A DNA stretch of 64,000 nucleotides from Aliiglaciecola sp. LCG003 (GTDB lineage: Bacteria; Pseudomonadota; Gammaproteobacteria; Enterobacterales; Alteromonadaceae), in NCBI RefSeq assembly GCF_030316135.1, contig NZ_CP128185.1, positions 3,968,001-4,032,000 on the forward strand, given 5' to 3'. The stretch's first letter is position 1. Each line of letters opens with the position of its first letter. A model generated the notes under the pieces. That model was not told the origin of the DNA. It saw only the letters and a program-made list of their open reading frames with translations, and searched no databases. Position numbers and translations under genes: made by a program. Shown here piece after piece: positions 38,317 to 48,100 of the stretch.

Positions 38317-39537
38317 GTGACTATTTTGAGCAAACCAAACACCTCAAGCAAAAACGCCTTTCGATTATTGCTAAGTATCGCCAGTTGCACCAAGCTAGCT
38401 GACTTGTTGGCATCGTCAAAAACTACACTGCCTTATATTCTCAGCGCCAGCGGCGCCCCCTCTTGGTTGATATCCATTCTGGTCCCAGTGAAAGAATCAG
38501 GCTCTATGATCCCTCAGTGGATACTTAAAACTTGGGTTTCCCATAAATTCGAAAACCGTAGTCAGTTTTGGCGCATCGGAGCAGCAATGCAAGGCCTTGG
38601 CATTTTAAGTTTAGTGCCGGTGATCGCCCTGCTGCAAGGCAACATCATGGCATGGTCGGTATTTAGCTTGCTACTCCTAACAAGTTTCGGCCGCTCGATT
38701 TGCTCATTAACCATGAAAGATATTCAAGCAGAGACCATAGATAAAGGTCGGCGAGGGCGGCTGATCGGACTGGCTTCATCCTTATCAGGCGGCTTGACGC
38801 TGATCTCGGCCTTGATTTTCGTATTCATCAACGATGTTCAGAGCCACCTTCTTGCTTACAGTATATTGCTGCTGGGCGGGTGTCTGTTTCTCACCTCCAT
38901 CGCCCTTTCAATGCCGCTGCATGTGCAATATCAGATAAAGTCCCAAGACAAAGATAAGCCTATCAGTTTCAGAACGTTATTGAGCCAAGAGGCAAACCTT
39001 AGACACATAGTCATTAGTCGCGTCCTGCTGATGAATAGCGCGCTAATCGTACCCTATGTGGTTGCGGCTTCCTCTATGGGAGATAGCAGCGACACCCCAT
39101 CAACATTACCCTATTTCATCGGCCTGTCGGCCCTTGCTTCGTTATTGTCTTCCTTTATTTGGGGCGTGTTGGCAGATAAAGGGGCGCTTTTGACCCTGCG
39201 AGTAGCTGCTACTATTTGCACAATCAGCAGTTTTGTCGTTGCTTATGGTCTCGGCCAGTTGTCAGACAATATGATCTTATTGCTATTTTTTATTTTGATG
39301 CTAGGCCATGCGGGCATCCGTACTGCCCGTAAAACCTATCTGCTGGATATAACAGAACGCAGCAATAGAACCGAATATGTCGCCGCGGCAAACACTTGTG
39401 TTGGCTTAAGTTTACTTACAATAGGAGGCATCTACGCCCTTATATACCAGTTGTTGGGCGAGCAAATTATTTATTTAATGGGTTTTTTTATGTTGCTCGG
39501 ATTGATTCAAAGCGTGAAATTGCAGAAGGTGCATTGA
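38317..39537 (+). CDS. MFS transporter
   Basis: A 406-residue membrane protein with about 12 hydrophobic segments. Visible motifs are the loop FENRSQFWRIG, KDIQAETIDKGRRGRLIGL (a charged loop between halves, as in MFS proteins) and SFIWGVLADKGAL (motif A-like). Substrate unknown. Start is GTG 38317 or TTG 38326, since no in-frame ATG lies near; neither has a strong ribosome site. It is convergent with hemB, 15 bp apart. Confidence 0.78.
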   Translation: MTILSKPNTSSKNAFRLLLSIASCTKLADLLASSKTTLPYILSASGAPSWLISILVPVKESGSMIPQWILKTWVSHKFENRSQFWRIGAAMQGLGILSLVPVIALLQGNIMAWSVFSLLLLTSFGRSICSLTMKDIQAETIDKGRRGRLIGLASSLSGGLTLISALIFVFINDVQSHLLAYSILLLGGCLFLTSIALSMPLHVQYQIKSQDKDKPISFRTLLSQEANLRHIVISRVLLMNSALIVPYVVAASSMGDSSDTPSTLPYFIGLSALASLLSSFIWGVLADKGALLTLRVAATICTISSFVVAYGLGQLSDNMILLLFFILMLGHAGIRTARKTYLLDITERSNRTEYVAAANTCVGLSLLTIGGIYALIYQLLGEQIIYLMGFFMLLGLIQSVKLQKVH

Positions 39538-39552
39538 CCTTCTGCTGCCGCA

Positions 39553-40566
<1,014 letters not shown>

Positions 40567-40573
40567 TTATTTA

Positions 40574-42472
40574 CTAAATACTGTCGCGAGCATGCAGGTG
40601 AAAGCCTTCAACTCGGTTGCGACCATTTCGTTTGGCTTGATATAGCGCTTTATCGGCGCCTTCGAGCAAGCCCATTTCATCTTCATTACTTGTCACTACT
40701 GTAGTCGCCACACCGGCGCTAACAGTGACATTTAGGTTGAGATCATCGGCTTGTATCACCATATCAAAAATTTGCTGCCGAACCCTTTCCGCCAATTGCA
40801 TGGCGCCGTCTAAATCAGTATTAGGTAATATCAATGCAAATTCTTCACCGCCATAACGGCAAGCATCATCGGTCACCCGTTTTAAGTTTGCTTTTAACGC
40901 ACTGGCAACGTGTTTAATCACTTCATCACCCACCACGTGACCGTAACTGTCGTTGATCTTTTTAAAATGATCAATATCTAGCATAACCACGGAAAGCTCT
41001 GTTTGCTCTCGTCGACATCGCCTTACTTCGGCTTGATATTTTTTATCAAAATGTTTGCGATTACGGATGCCAGTGAGACTGTCAGTCAGTGTTTGTTGCT
41101 CTAACTCATTGTTAGTTTCCGATAATTCTCTCAAGGCGATTTCTAATTCCAGTGTGCGTTCCTGAACCTTATATTCTAGGTCTTCTTGTGCTTCCTCCTT
41201 GCGTTTGATGGTCGCTTCTTGATTCTCACGTTTGACCCGCTCATGGATCAAAGCTAATTCTTGTTTCTTAAACAGATCGTCACGCTGCTGCCCATAAACA
41301 ATAGCTAGGGCGAATGCAAGCATGAAGGTTTCAATTGCCGCCCCTAACATCAACATATAATGGGCCGCCGTGTCTACTTTGATAATGTTGGCGCTTTCGA
41401 AGCTAGATAAAAACCCACTGACCAACAGCGCAGACCAAGCTAGTAAATAGAAGCGGGCTATTTTAACCCCTTTAATCCACAACAAGATGCCAGTGGCAAA
41501 TACTATGGTGACAGACAGACACAGCAGGACCAAAAAGATCTTGATATATAGATAATAGCTAATTACCAGACTGCCAATTAACGCCAATGCAAGTACCCAA
41601 GCTTGGGCCTTAAGTACCTTGTACATAAATTGACTATTGGCTTTGACATTCAATAGTTGCAAACTAAATATGGTAACGAACAAGATTGTGCTGGTGGCAA
41701 AAATTCCGATACTTTTGCTCTGCAACCAAACCCAATCTGGCCAGATATATTTAAAACCAAGGCCGTGCAGGGTTGCCAGTGTGACCGCCATAGACACAAC
41801 ATATAAACTGTATGTTAAGAATGTCTGGGAGCCGGTGGTCACATAGAAAAATAAGTTACTCAATGTCATGGCTGCCATAAAGCCAAAAAACAATCCTAAG
41901 ATAAGATTGTGCTCTCCATTATAGAGTAAGTATTCACTTTCACCCCAAACCCTTACAGGTAGCTTAGCGGTTCCAGCTGTTTGCATGCGGATTATGACAT
42001 TCAGCGACTGCTTCGAAGTAGGGATGGCAAAAAGTAATCGTTCGGTTTTGATATTACGATGTTCAAACTCGTAACTGTCACCCTCATGATATTCTGAAAG
42101 GAGTTGATCACCTTGGTAAAACCAAACATCCACCTCATCCAGCATACTGTAGTCGACTTCTAATAAACGCGATTTCTCACTGGGAAAGACAGGAATGGAG
42201 AACTTGAACCAAAATGGGTGCGTTGACATGCCATAGGATAGAACGTCACTTGTTTCCATTTGCCATTGGCTGTCATCAATGCTCTGTATAGTTTCTATAG
42301 TATATTGACCGTCATAATCCTTTAAAACCAGAGTGCCCTTATTGATTTCATACAAATAAGTTGACGCTGTGCCTATCTTGGAAACACTTAATATAGTCAG
42401 CAGTGCCACGATACAAATCGCCGCGATGGACCACGTTTGATGATAGCGAATCGATCGACCTTTAATCAGCAA
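40574..42472 (-). CDS. 7TM-DISM diguanylate cyclase
   Basis: A 632-residue signalling protein: N-terminal helix, extracytoplasmic 7TMR-DISM_2-type domain (about 40-180), seven transmembrane helices (about 185-400), a coiled coil (about 405-460) and a C-terminal GGDEF domain. The active site is intact (GGEEF 541-545), as is the inhibitory I-site RVTD (532-535), five residues upstream. It should make c-di-GMP and be product-inhibited. It overlaps tatD by 11 bp and precedes hemB, so it is in the tat-hemB operon. The DISM domain suggests sensing of carbohydrates or other small molecules. Confidence 0.92.
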   Translation of the reverse strand: MLIKGRSIRYHQTWSIAAICIVALLTILSVSKIGTASTYLYEINKGTLVLKDYDGQYTIETIQSIDDSQWQMETSDVLSYGMSTHPFWFKFSIPVFPSEKSRLLEVDYSMLDEVDVWFYQGDQLLSEYHEGDSYEFEHRNIKTERLLFAIPTSKQSLNVIIRMQTAGTAKLPVRVWGESEYLLYNGEHNLILGLFFGFMAAMTLSNLFFYVTTGSQTFLTYSLYVVSMAVTLATLHGLGFKYIWPDWVWLQSKSIGIFATSTILFVTIFSLQLLNVKANSQFMYKVLKAQAWVLALALIGSLVISYYLYIKIFLVLLCLSVTIVFATGILLWIKGVKIARFYLLAWSALLVSGFLSSFESANIIKVDTAAHYMLMLGAAIETFMLAFALAIVYGQQRDDLFKKQELALIHERVKRENQEATIKRKEEAQEDLEYKVQERTLELEIALRELSETNNELEQQTLTDSLTGIRNRKHFDKKYQAEVRRCRREQTELSVVMLDIDHFKKINDSYGHVVGDEVIKHVASALKANLKRVTDDACRYGGEEFALILPNTDLDGAMQLAERVRQQIFDMVIQADDLNLNVTVSAGVATTVVTSNEDEMGLLEGADKALYQAKRNGRNRVEGFHLHARDSI

Positions 42473-43256
42473 AGCGTGCCTCCAGTCCGAAAACAGCCAT
42501 AGTATTGCACCAACTTGCTTGCTTCAGCAGTTGTAAATCCAGTTGCAGTAAATTAGCAATATACTCGGCGATGTGGGGTAAATTTGCCGGATGATTACTA
42601 CTAGATTTACCCTTTAAACTCTTTGGTCTAAGGTAAGGGGAATCGGTCTCTAGCAACAGCCTGTCTAATGGCAAGTAGTGGAGCGCCTCACGTAAATCTT
42701 GTCCCCGTTTGGGATCACAGACCCAACCGGTTACACCAATATAGAAACCTAAATCCAAATACTGTTCTAATTGCTGTTGATTGCCGGTAAAACAATGCAC
42801 GACACCACCCGATAAATCATCAGAATAGCGCTTAAGCAATGCTATTTGAGTTTCAAACGCATCCCGTTCATGCAAATACACCGGTAAATTCAGCTCGCAT
42901 GCAAGCTGCAGTTGCTGCTCGAATACTATTTGCTGAGTGTCCGCTGGGGAGAAATTGCGGTTAAAGTCCAGACCGCATTCACCAATGGCCACCACCTGAT
43001 CTTGTAAAGCCAGATGCTTCATTTGAGTAATAAAACCGGCTTGGGTATCTTTGGCATTATGCGGATGTACCCCAACGGTTGCGACTATCCTGTGGGGAAA
43101 TTGTTTGGCAAGTGCTACACATTCTACTGATTGAGCTATTGATGTTCCGATACTGACTAATCCGGTAACATCTAATTCTAGGGCGCTGCTGATAGTCTCC
43201 TCGACAGGCAAACGCCTGTCTGGAATATTAACGCCAATATCAAACCAATGAGGCAA
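42462..43256 (-). CDS. tatD: TatD-family DNase/metallohydrolase
   Basis: A 264-residue TIM-barrel metal-dependent nuclease. The metal-binding motifs are WFDIGVNI, TVGVHPHNA, GECGLDFNRNF, HCFTGN and ETDSPYLRP. DIGVN at the start and HERDAFE in the middle match E. coli TatD rather than its paralogue YcfH. It has 3'-5' exonuclease activity in E. coli and is not needed for Tat export itself. It sits 2 bp after the small periplasmic protein gene in the tat operon. Confidence 0.94.
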   Translation of the reverse strand: MPHWFDIGVNIPDRRLPVEETISSALELDVTGLVSIGTSIAQSVECVALAKQFPHRIVATVGVHPHNAKDTQAGFITQMKHLALQDQVVAIGECGLDFNRNFSPADTQQIVFEQQLQLACELNLPVYLHERDAFETQIALLKRYSDDLSGGVVHCFTGNQQQLEQYLDLGFYIGVTGWVCDPKRGQDLREALHYLPLDRLLLETDSPYLRPKSLKGKSSSNHPANLPHIAEYIANLLQLDLQLLKQASWCNTMAVFGLEARFAD

Positions 43257-43258
43257 AA

Positions 43259-43810
43259 TTATTTGACTCTTTTTACTCTAAGACGGCGATTGATATCATC
43301 TTTACTCAAGTAAAAAGATCCAAGTGCACCGCGTTCAATATAAACCGCTTCGCCTTCTTCTAACGAAAATGAACCACCTTCCGTTTGATTCCAAACCTGT
43401 CCATTATCGAGCGTGATAACATATTTTTTATAGGCGCCTTTTGAAAGCCCAGTAACCTTTGCATAAATCTTGTCAGGGTTATTTTCATTTGTCTGTCGAT
43501 GCTCCATACCAAAGTCATCTTTTTCTGCCACAGGAGCAACAACCGCTGCAACTTTAGCATCGGAAACATTTTCTGGGATTTTAGTGCTACTGCGAGAGGG
43601 TAAGGGTGCAGGAACACTCATCAAATCATCTAAACCACCGTAACGGTTCATGTCATTTATAATCTTGTCATAACACACTAGACGCTTGAGGCTATTTTGT
43701 ACTTGACCACAATTTTTCATAGCCTCTGAAATACTTTCAGCCTGTGCATTTACGGCCGTAACGCCAGCTATCAAACAAATTGAAACTAAAATAATTTTTA
43801 CTTTTTTCAT
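43259..43810 (-). CDS. Small exported protein within the tat operon
   Basis: A 183-residue protein with a signal peptide (IILVSICLIAGVTAVNAQAE). The N-terminal motif NCGQVQNSLKRLVCYDKI has two cysteines (about 34 and 46) that may form a disulphide. A C-terminal SH3-like region reads YVITLDNGQVWNQTEGG and GSFYLSKDDINRRLRVKRVK. Proteins with this architecture are scattered in gammaproteobacteria and remain uncharacterised. It overlaps tatC by 4 bp and lies 2 bp before tatD, so it is co-transcribed. A role in the periplasm linked to Tat is possible. Confidence 0.85.
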   Translation of the reverse strand: MKKVKIILVSICLIAGVTAVNAQAESISEAMKNCGQVQNSLKRLVCYDKIINDMNRYGGLDDLMSVPAPLPSRSSTKIPENVSDAKVAAVVAPVAEKDDFGMEHRQTNENNPDKIYAKVTGLSKGAYKKYVITLDNGQVWNQTEGGSFSLEEGEAVYIERGALGSFYLSKDDINRRLRVKRVK

Positions 43811-44550
43811 GAAACTTCCTGATGTTCTTCTTCTTCAGATTTACGGGTATATAGACTGCCAATAAGGATACCGACTTCAAATAAAATCAACATTGGAACC
43901 GCTAGTAGTGTTTGCGAGATAATATCGGGGGGAGTCAGTAACATGCCTACCACGAACGCCCCTACCACCACATAGGGCCGCTTACTGCGCAGGGTAGCGG
44001 CATCAGTTATACCGGCCCAGCACATGAGTATGATGGCGATGGGAATTTCAAATGCCATCCCAAACGCAAAAAACAATTTGAGCACAAAGTTTAAATAGCT
44101 GCTGATATCAGTAGTAAATGCCACCCCAGTAATTTCGATGCCGGCAAAAAAAGCAAACACCACCGGAAAAACCACAAAATAGGCAAAGGCAATACCAAGA
44201 TAAAACAGCAAGGTACTAGACAACAACAACGGAGCGATTAACTTTTTTTCGTTGCGATACAATCCTGGCGCGATGAACCCCCATACTTGATAAAGCACAA
44301 ATGGAATAGCCAAGAAAAAAGACAACACTAAGGTCAGCTTAAAGGGCGCAAAAAATGGCGCAGCCACGTCGGTTGCAATCATTTGTGAATTATCTGGCAT
44401 TGCATTTAGCAATGGAGTAGCTAACAGGTGATACAAATCTTGGGAAAAGAATGCCATGGGCACAAAGAATACCAGAATACTTAATAACGCCTTCAAAATT
44501 CGACTGCGCAATTCTAGTAAATGAGAGACAAAACTATTTGTTTCAGACAT
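43807..44550 (-). CDS. tatC: Sec-independent protein translocase TatC
   Basis: Six-helix receptor of the twin-arginine translocase, 247 residues. It begins with SHLLELRSRILKALL, the conserved TatC N-terminus that binds the RR signal, and has FYLGIAFAYFVVFPVVFAFF and a GMAFEIPIAI stretch. It is coupled to tatB by a TAATG-type overlap (44550) and to the next gene by a 4-bp overlap. Confidence 0.97.
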   Translation of the reverse strand: MSETNSFVSHLLELRSRILKALLSILVFFVPMAFFSQDLYHLLATPLLNAMPDNSQMIATDVAAPFFAPFKLTLVLSFFLAIPFVLYQVWGFIAPGLYRNEKKLIAPLLLSSTLLFYLGIAFAYFVVFPVVFAFFAGIEITGVAFTTDISSYLNFVLKLFFAFGMAFEIPIAIILMCWAGITDAATLRSKRPYVVVGAFVVGMLLTPPDIISQTLLAVPMLILFEVGILIGSLYTRKSEEEEHQEVS

Positions 44551-44855
44551 TAAATTTTTTCTTTGTCATAAGGTTCTTTCACCGATTCAGCAGCACTTTT
44601 AAGCTCATCGACACTCTTTTGCAAATCGGGAGATAAATTTTTCATCCCTTGTTGCTCTGCTTTCTTGAGATTTTCATGTAACTCATGGACCCGCAACTGC
44701 TCTTCAACTTCTTGCTTAAAGCCAGACGCCATATTACGCACACTGCGAAAGGTCTTAGCCACACTGCGCATAGCGCCGGGCAGACGGTCTGGGCCTAGCA
44801 CTAAAAGGGCCAGTACACCGACAACAATAATTTCAAGAAAACCTATATCAAACAT
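44550..44855 (-). CDS. tatB: Sec-independent translocase TatB
   Basis: A 101-residue single-pass protein: MFDIGFLEIIVVGVLALLVLGPDRLP forms the short N-terminal helix with the conserved Glu8 and LGP hinge, followed by an amphipathic helix and a charged tail. It forms the TatBC receptor complex. Shorter than E. coli TatB (171), as is usual in this group. Gap of 20 bp to tatA. Confidence 0.95.
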   Translation of the reverse strand: MFDIGFLEIIVVGVLALLVLGPDRLPGAMRSVAKTFRSVRNMASGFKQEVEEQLRVHELHENLKKAEQQGMKNLSPDLQKSVDELKSAAESVKEPYDKEKI

Positions 44856-44875
44856 AGTTTAATTTACCAACCAAG

Positions 44876-45118
44876 TTATTCCGGCTTTTGTGTCTGTTTA
44901 GGAGTTTCTTTTTGATGAATGGGCGCCTGTGTTGATTTATCTTCAACTTTCTTGTTGGATTCATCCTCAAAATCAGCATCTTTATCAGAAACAGCCTTTT
45001 TAAAACCCTTGATTGCCGAGCCTAAATCACCGCCTAATGAACGCAATTTTTTAGTACCAAACAACAGCAGCACTATGACTAGCACTATCAGTAATTGTGC
45101 CCAACCTATGTTTCCCAT
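44876..45118 (-). CDS. tatA: Sec-independent translocase TatA
   Basis: An 80-residue single-pass pore-forming subunit: [35 protein letters not shown] hinge and amphipathic helix, then a charged tail ending [13 protein letters not shown]. First gene of the tatABC operon; the divergent gene begins 118 bp away. Confidence 0.95.
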   Translation of the reverse strand: MGNIGWAQLLIVLVIVLLLFGTKKLRSLGGDLGSAIKGFKKAVSDKDADFEDESNKKVEDKSTQAPIHQKETPKQTQKPE

Positions 45119-45236
45119 TTTCTTACTCCATACAAATAATTAAGGCTATTATACGTAGCAAATCACAAACGTCACTGGATTTGATCCAATCAAAAAAAAA
45201 GAGCATGATTTATAGACCTAATTTGGAGCTATTAGT

Positions 45237-46154
45237 TTGCAAAAAATCGGAATTATTGCGTTAACTGTCACCGTTGTCGGATTTGCTCTTTCTTGTAAAG
45301 CTCAAGAAAAGCAAGATGAATGGCTCGATACCATGCATCAAAGTATCTCAGAATCAGTCATGGACTCAGCCCAGTGGTTTGATAACTTTTTTGCACTTAA
45401 AAACCAGCAGGAAGATCAAAAAGCCCTTGGCGAAATTCGTGTGAGACTAGGTTGGGAACCTAGGTCTCGAGAATTAGATGAGTTTGAGGCAAAACTCAGG
45501 ATCCGCGTAAAATTGCCTAACTTGAAAAATCGAGTCGATTTAATTCTGTCTGACTATGACGATGCTGATGAAGACAAAATAAGAGCGGGCCGAGTAAATG
45601 GCCGTGATCGCAAAGATAACTTTTCATTGGCACTGCGATACAAGACTAAGCCTGACAGTGGTTTTTCACACAGGATTGGTTTTGGCCGCCGATTCCAATA
45701 CTTTACTAAGTCTCGCTATCGGGACGCAGTAGATATCAATGAAAACCTAGAGATGCGCTACGATGCCTCGATTTACTATTATAATAGAGATAAATTCGGT
45801 ACCGACTTGGGACTTGCATTAAATTATGATTACAGCCCAGAAACTGTGCTGCGTTTTGACAATCGTTTTTACTTTCGAGAAAAATCTGACGATTGGCTAT
45901 GGCAGCACAGTTGGCAAATGTTGCATCAAATTGATGACAGCAGTGCGATGATCCTCGGCTACTATATCGAGGGTTTAAGTCGGCCAAGCTACCATCTGGA
46001 AAAATATTTACTGAGTGTTAAATTGCGCAAAAATGCCTTTAGGCAATGGTTATATTTTGATCTCGAACCCTTTATTGTATGGCGTCGAGAAGAAAGCTTT
46101 TCGGCTTCATTCGGTGTGGCATTGAGAGTTGAGGGCTTTTTCGGGGAGCGCTAA
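45237..46154 (+). CDS. Exported beta-rich, probably outer-membrane, protein
   Basis: A 305-residue protein I do not recognise. It starts at TTG 45237, because only this start gives the signal peptide IALTVTVVGFALSCKAQ; the context FALSC is a marginal lipobox. After a short linker it has about a dozen alternating amphipathic strands rich in Tyr, Phe and Arg (FSLALRYKTKPDSGFSHRIG, RYDASIYYYNRDK), typical of a small outer-membrane barrel. It is divergent from tatA and apparently alone. Function unknown. Confidence 0.72.
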   Translation: MQKIGIIALTVTVVGFALSCKAQEKQDEWLDTMHQSISESVMDSAQWFDNFFALKNQQEDQKALGEIRVRLGWEPRSRELDEFEAKLRIRVKLPNLKNRVDLILSDYDDADEDKIRAGRVNGRDRKDNFSLALRYKTKPDSGFSHRIGFGRRFQYFTKSRYRDAVDINENLEMRYDASIYYYNRDKFGTDLGLALNYDYSPETVLRFDNRFYFREKSDDWLWQHSWQMLHQIDDSSAMILGYYIEGLSRPSYHLEKYLLSVKLRKNAFRQWLYFDLEPFIVWRREESFSASFGVALRVEGFFGER

Positions 46155-46256
46155 CCCTTGGGACACCAAGATTTGCGTCATTGTGCACCAGCTCGGAATC
46201 CAATCTGCTTGCAAGTACGTATAAGCCTTACAGATTGATCAGCAGGAGATAATTGA

Positions 46257-47216
46257 ATGGGTTTATTAGTTGACGGGAAATGGCAAGATAAATGGTATGA
46301 CACCAGCGCAAGCGGTGGCAAATTTGAGCGTCAGGCATCTAAATTCAGAGACAATATTAGCCAGCAAGAAGGGAGCCTCTATCAACCCCAGTCCAACCGC
46401 TATCACTTGTATGTGTCACTAGCCTGTCCGTGGGCGCATAGAACGCTGATAATGCGTAAAATTAAAGGCTTAGAACAACATATCGACGTCTCAATCGTTG
46501 CACCTGACATGCTTGAGAATGGATGGGAATTTGCTGATTTTCCAGATGCTACTGGTGACAAGCTATTCGCATTTGATTATATGCATCAAGTTTATACTAA
46601 AGCCGATCCTAAAGTAACGACTCGCGTTACCGTCCCGGTATTATGGGACAGCAAAACCAATAGTATCGTGAATAACGAGTCTGCTGAAATTATGCGAATT
46701 TTCAACAGTGAATTCAACTCGTTAACTAACAACTCTATTGACTTATACCCAGCTGAGCTGCGCACTGAAATAGATGACATGAATGATCGGGTTTACCACA
46801 ATGTTAATAATGGTGTTTACAAAGCCGGTTTTGCCACTAATCAAATGGCCTACGAAGATGCCGTTATTCCGCTTTTTGAAACCCTAGATTGGTTAGAGCT
46901 GCACTTAAGTAAGCACAGATATTTAGTTGGCAAACAAATAACTGAAGCAGATTGGCGTTTGTTTACCACATTAATCCGCTTTGATGCGGTCTATGTGGGC
47001 CATTTTAAATGTAACATTAAGCGTATTTCGGACTATCCTAACTTATCTGCTTATTTACGAGAACTTTACCAACAGCCCGGTATCGCCGAAACGGTTAATT
47101 TCGTGCACATAAAACGCCATTATTATTTTAGTCACGAGATGATAAATCCGTCCCAAGTAATCCCAGCTGGACCAGCCATGGATTTAACCAAAGCGCATAA
47201 TCGACATAATTTTTGA
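46257..47216 (+). CDS. Xi-class glutathione S-transferase (glutathionyl-hydroquinone reductase, YqjG/ECM4 type)
   Basis: Reduces glutathionyl-hydroquinones and related adducts using glutathione; cytoplasmic. The 319-residue length, active Cys57 in SLACPWAHR and the C-terminal helical domain with ITEADWRLFTTLIRFD are characteristic of the Xi class. GAGAT ribosome site precedes the ATG. A pirin gene follows with an overlapping potential start, a pairing seen in other marine bacteria and consistent with quinone or flavonoid detoxification. Confidence 0.9.
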   Translation: MGLLVDGKWQDKWYDTSASGGKFERQASKFRDNISQQEGSLYQPQSNRYHLYVSLACPWAHRTLIMRKIKGLEQHIDVSIVAPDMLENGWEFADFPDATGDKLFAFDYMHQVYTKADPKVTTRVTVPVLWDSKTNSIVNNESAEIMRIFNSEFNSLTNNSIDLYPAELRTEIDDMNDRVYHNVNNGVYKAGFATNQMAYEDAVIPLFETLDWLELHLSKHRYLVGKQITEADWRLFTTLIRFDAVYVGHFKCNIKRISDYPNLSAYLRELYQQPGIAETVNFVHIKRHYYFSHEMINPSQVIPAGPAMDLTKAHNRHNF

Positions 47217-47230
47217 GAGAACGAAAACTC

Positions 47231-48058
47231 ATGCAAAGTAGAATGATCAAGCAAGTTGTCAATGGCATCGCCGCGCAAGACGGTGCTGGGGTTAAATTAA
47301 AGCGTGTGTTAGGTCAACCCGCTCTGCGTAACCTCGATCCATTTCTCATGTTGGACGAATTTGGATCAGATAACCCTAACGATTATCTGGCGGGCTTTCC
47401 TCCCCATCCTCACCGCGGTTTCCAAACAGTCACTTATATGCTGGATGGCAAAATGCAGCATCAAGATTCTGTCGGTAACAAAGGCCTGATTGAAAAAGGC
47501 GGGATACAATGGATGAATGCTGGAAAAGGGATTATTCACGAAGAAATGCCACAACATTCAGAGGTGGCAATGCGCGGATTTCAATTGTGGGTGAACTTAC
47601 CCGCCAATGAAAAGATGTCAGAGCCGAATTATCAGGACATTCCCGCATCCGATGTACCTATCGTTAATGTGGGTCGATCAGAAGTTAAAGTGTTAGCCGG
47701 CAGTTTTGCTAATCACACAGGGCCAGTATCCACCCAAGCCGTTGAGCCAATATTTTTAGATATTAAATTGCACGGAGAAGAACCTCTGGATATCCCCATA
47801 CCTGCTGGCCACAACAGCTTCATTTACTGTTATGAGGGGGAAATCAATATCCAAGCTGATACCTTGAAAAAGAGCCAGCTTGGCGTATTAACTGATGGAG
47901 AGACCGTCACAATAAGCAGTCACGCCGAAAGCCGCTGCATAGTGGTAGCCGGTGCGCCAATAAACGAAGCCATAGTCCAATATGGACCTTTTGTTATGAA
48001 TACAGAAGAGGAAATTCGTCAGGCCATGAAAGATTATCAGTCTGGAAAATTTGCTTAA
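47231..48058 (+). CDS. Pirin family protein
   Basis: A 275-residue bicupin protein. The N-terminal cupin has the pirin metal site (GFPPHPHRGFQTVTYMLDG, then HQDS and GIIHEEMP) with the usual three His and one Glu, and NLPANEKMSEPNYQDI closes the domain. Bacterial pirins can act as quercetinases or modulators of metabolic enzymes. ATG 47231 is preferred over TTG 47213, which overlaps the GST stop codon. Operon partner of the GST gene. Confidence 0.9.
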   Translation: MQSRMIKQVVNGIAAQDGAGVKLKRVLGQPALRNLDPFLMLDEFGSDNPNDYLAGFPPHPHRGFQTVTYMLDGKMQHQDSVGNKGLIEKGGIQWMNAGKGIIHEEMPQHSEVAMRGFQLWVNLPANEKMSEPNYQDIPASDVPIVNVGRSEVKVLAGSFANHTGPVSTQAVEPIFLDIKLHGEEPLDIPIPAGHNSFIYCYEGEINIQADTLKKSQLGVLTDGETVTISSHAESRCIVVAGAPINEAIVQYGPFVMNTEEEIRQAMKDYQSGKFA

Positions 48059-48063
48059 TTTGC

Positions 48064-48088
48064 GGTGACACCAAGATAGTGTGTCACC
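48064..48088. terminator. Short inverted repeat between convergent pirin and ubiB
   Basis: GGTGACAC (48064-48071) pairs perfectly with GTGTCACC (48081-48088) around a 9-base loop, in the 42-bp gap between two convergent genes. There is no T tract, so a terminator role is tentative. Confidence 0.45.
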
Positions 48089-48100
48089 CTATATCTGCTG

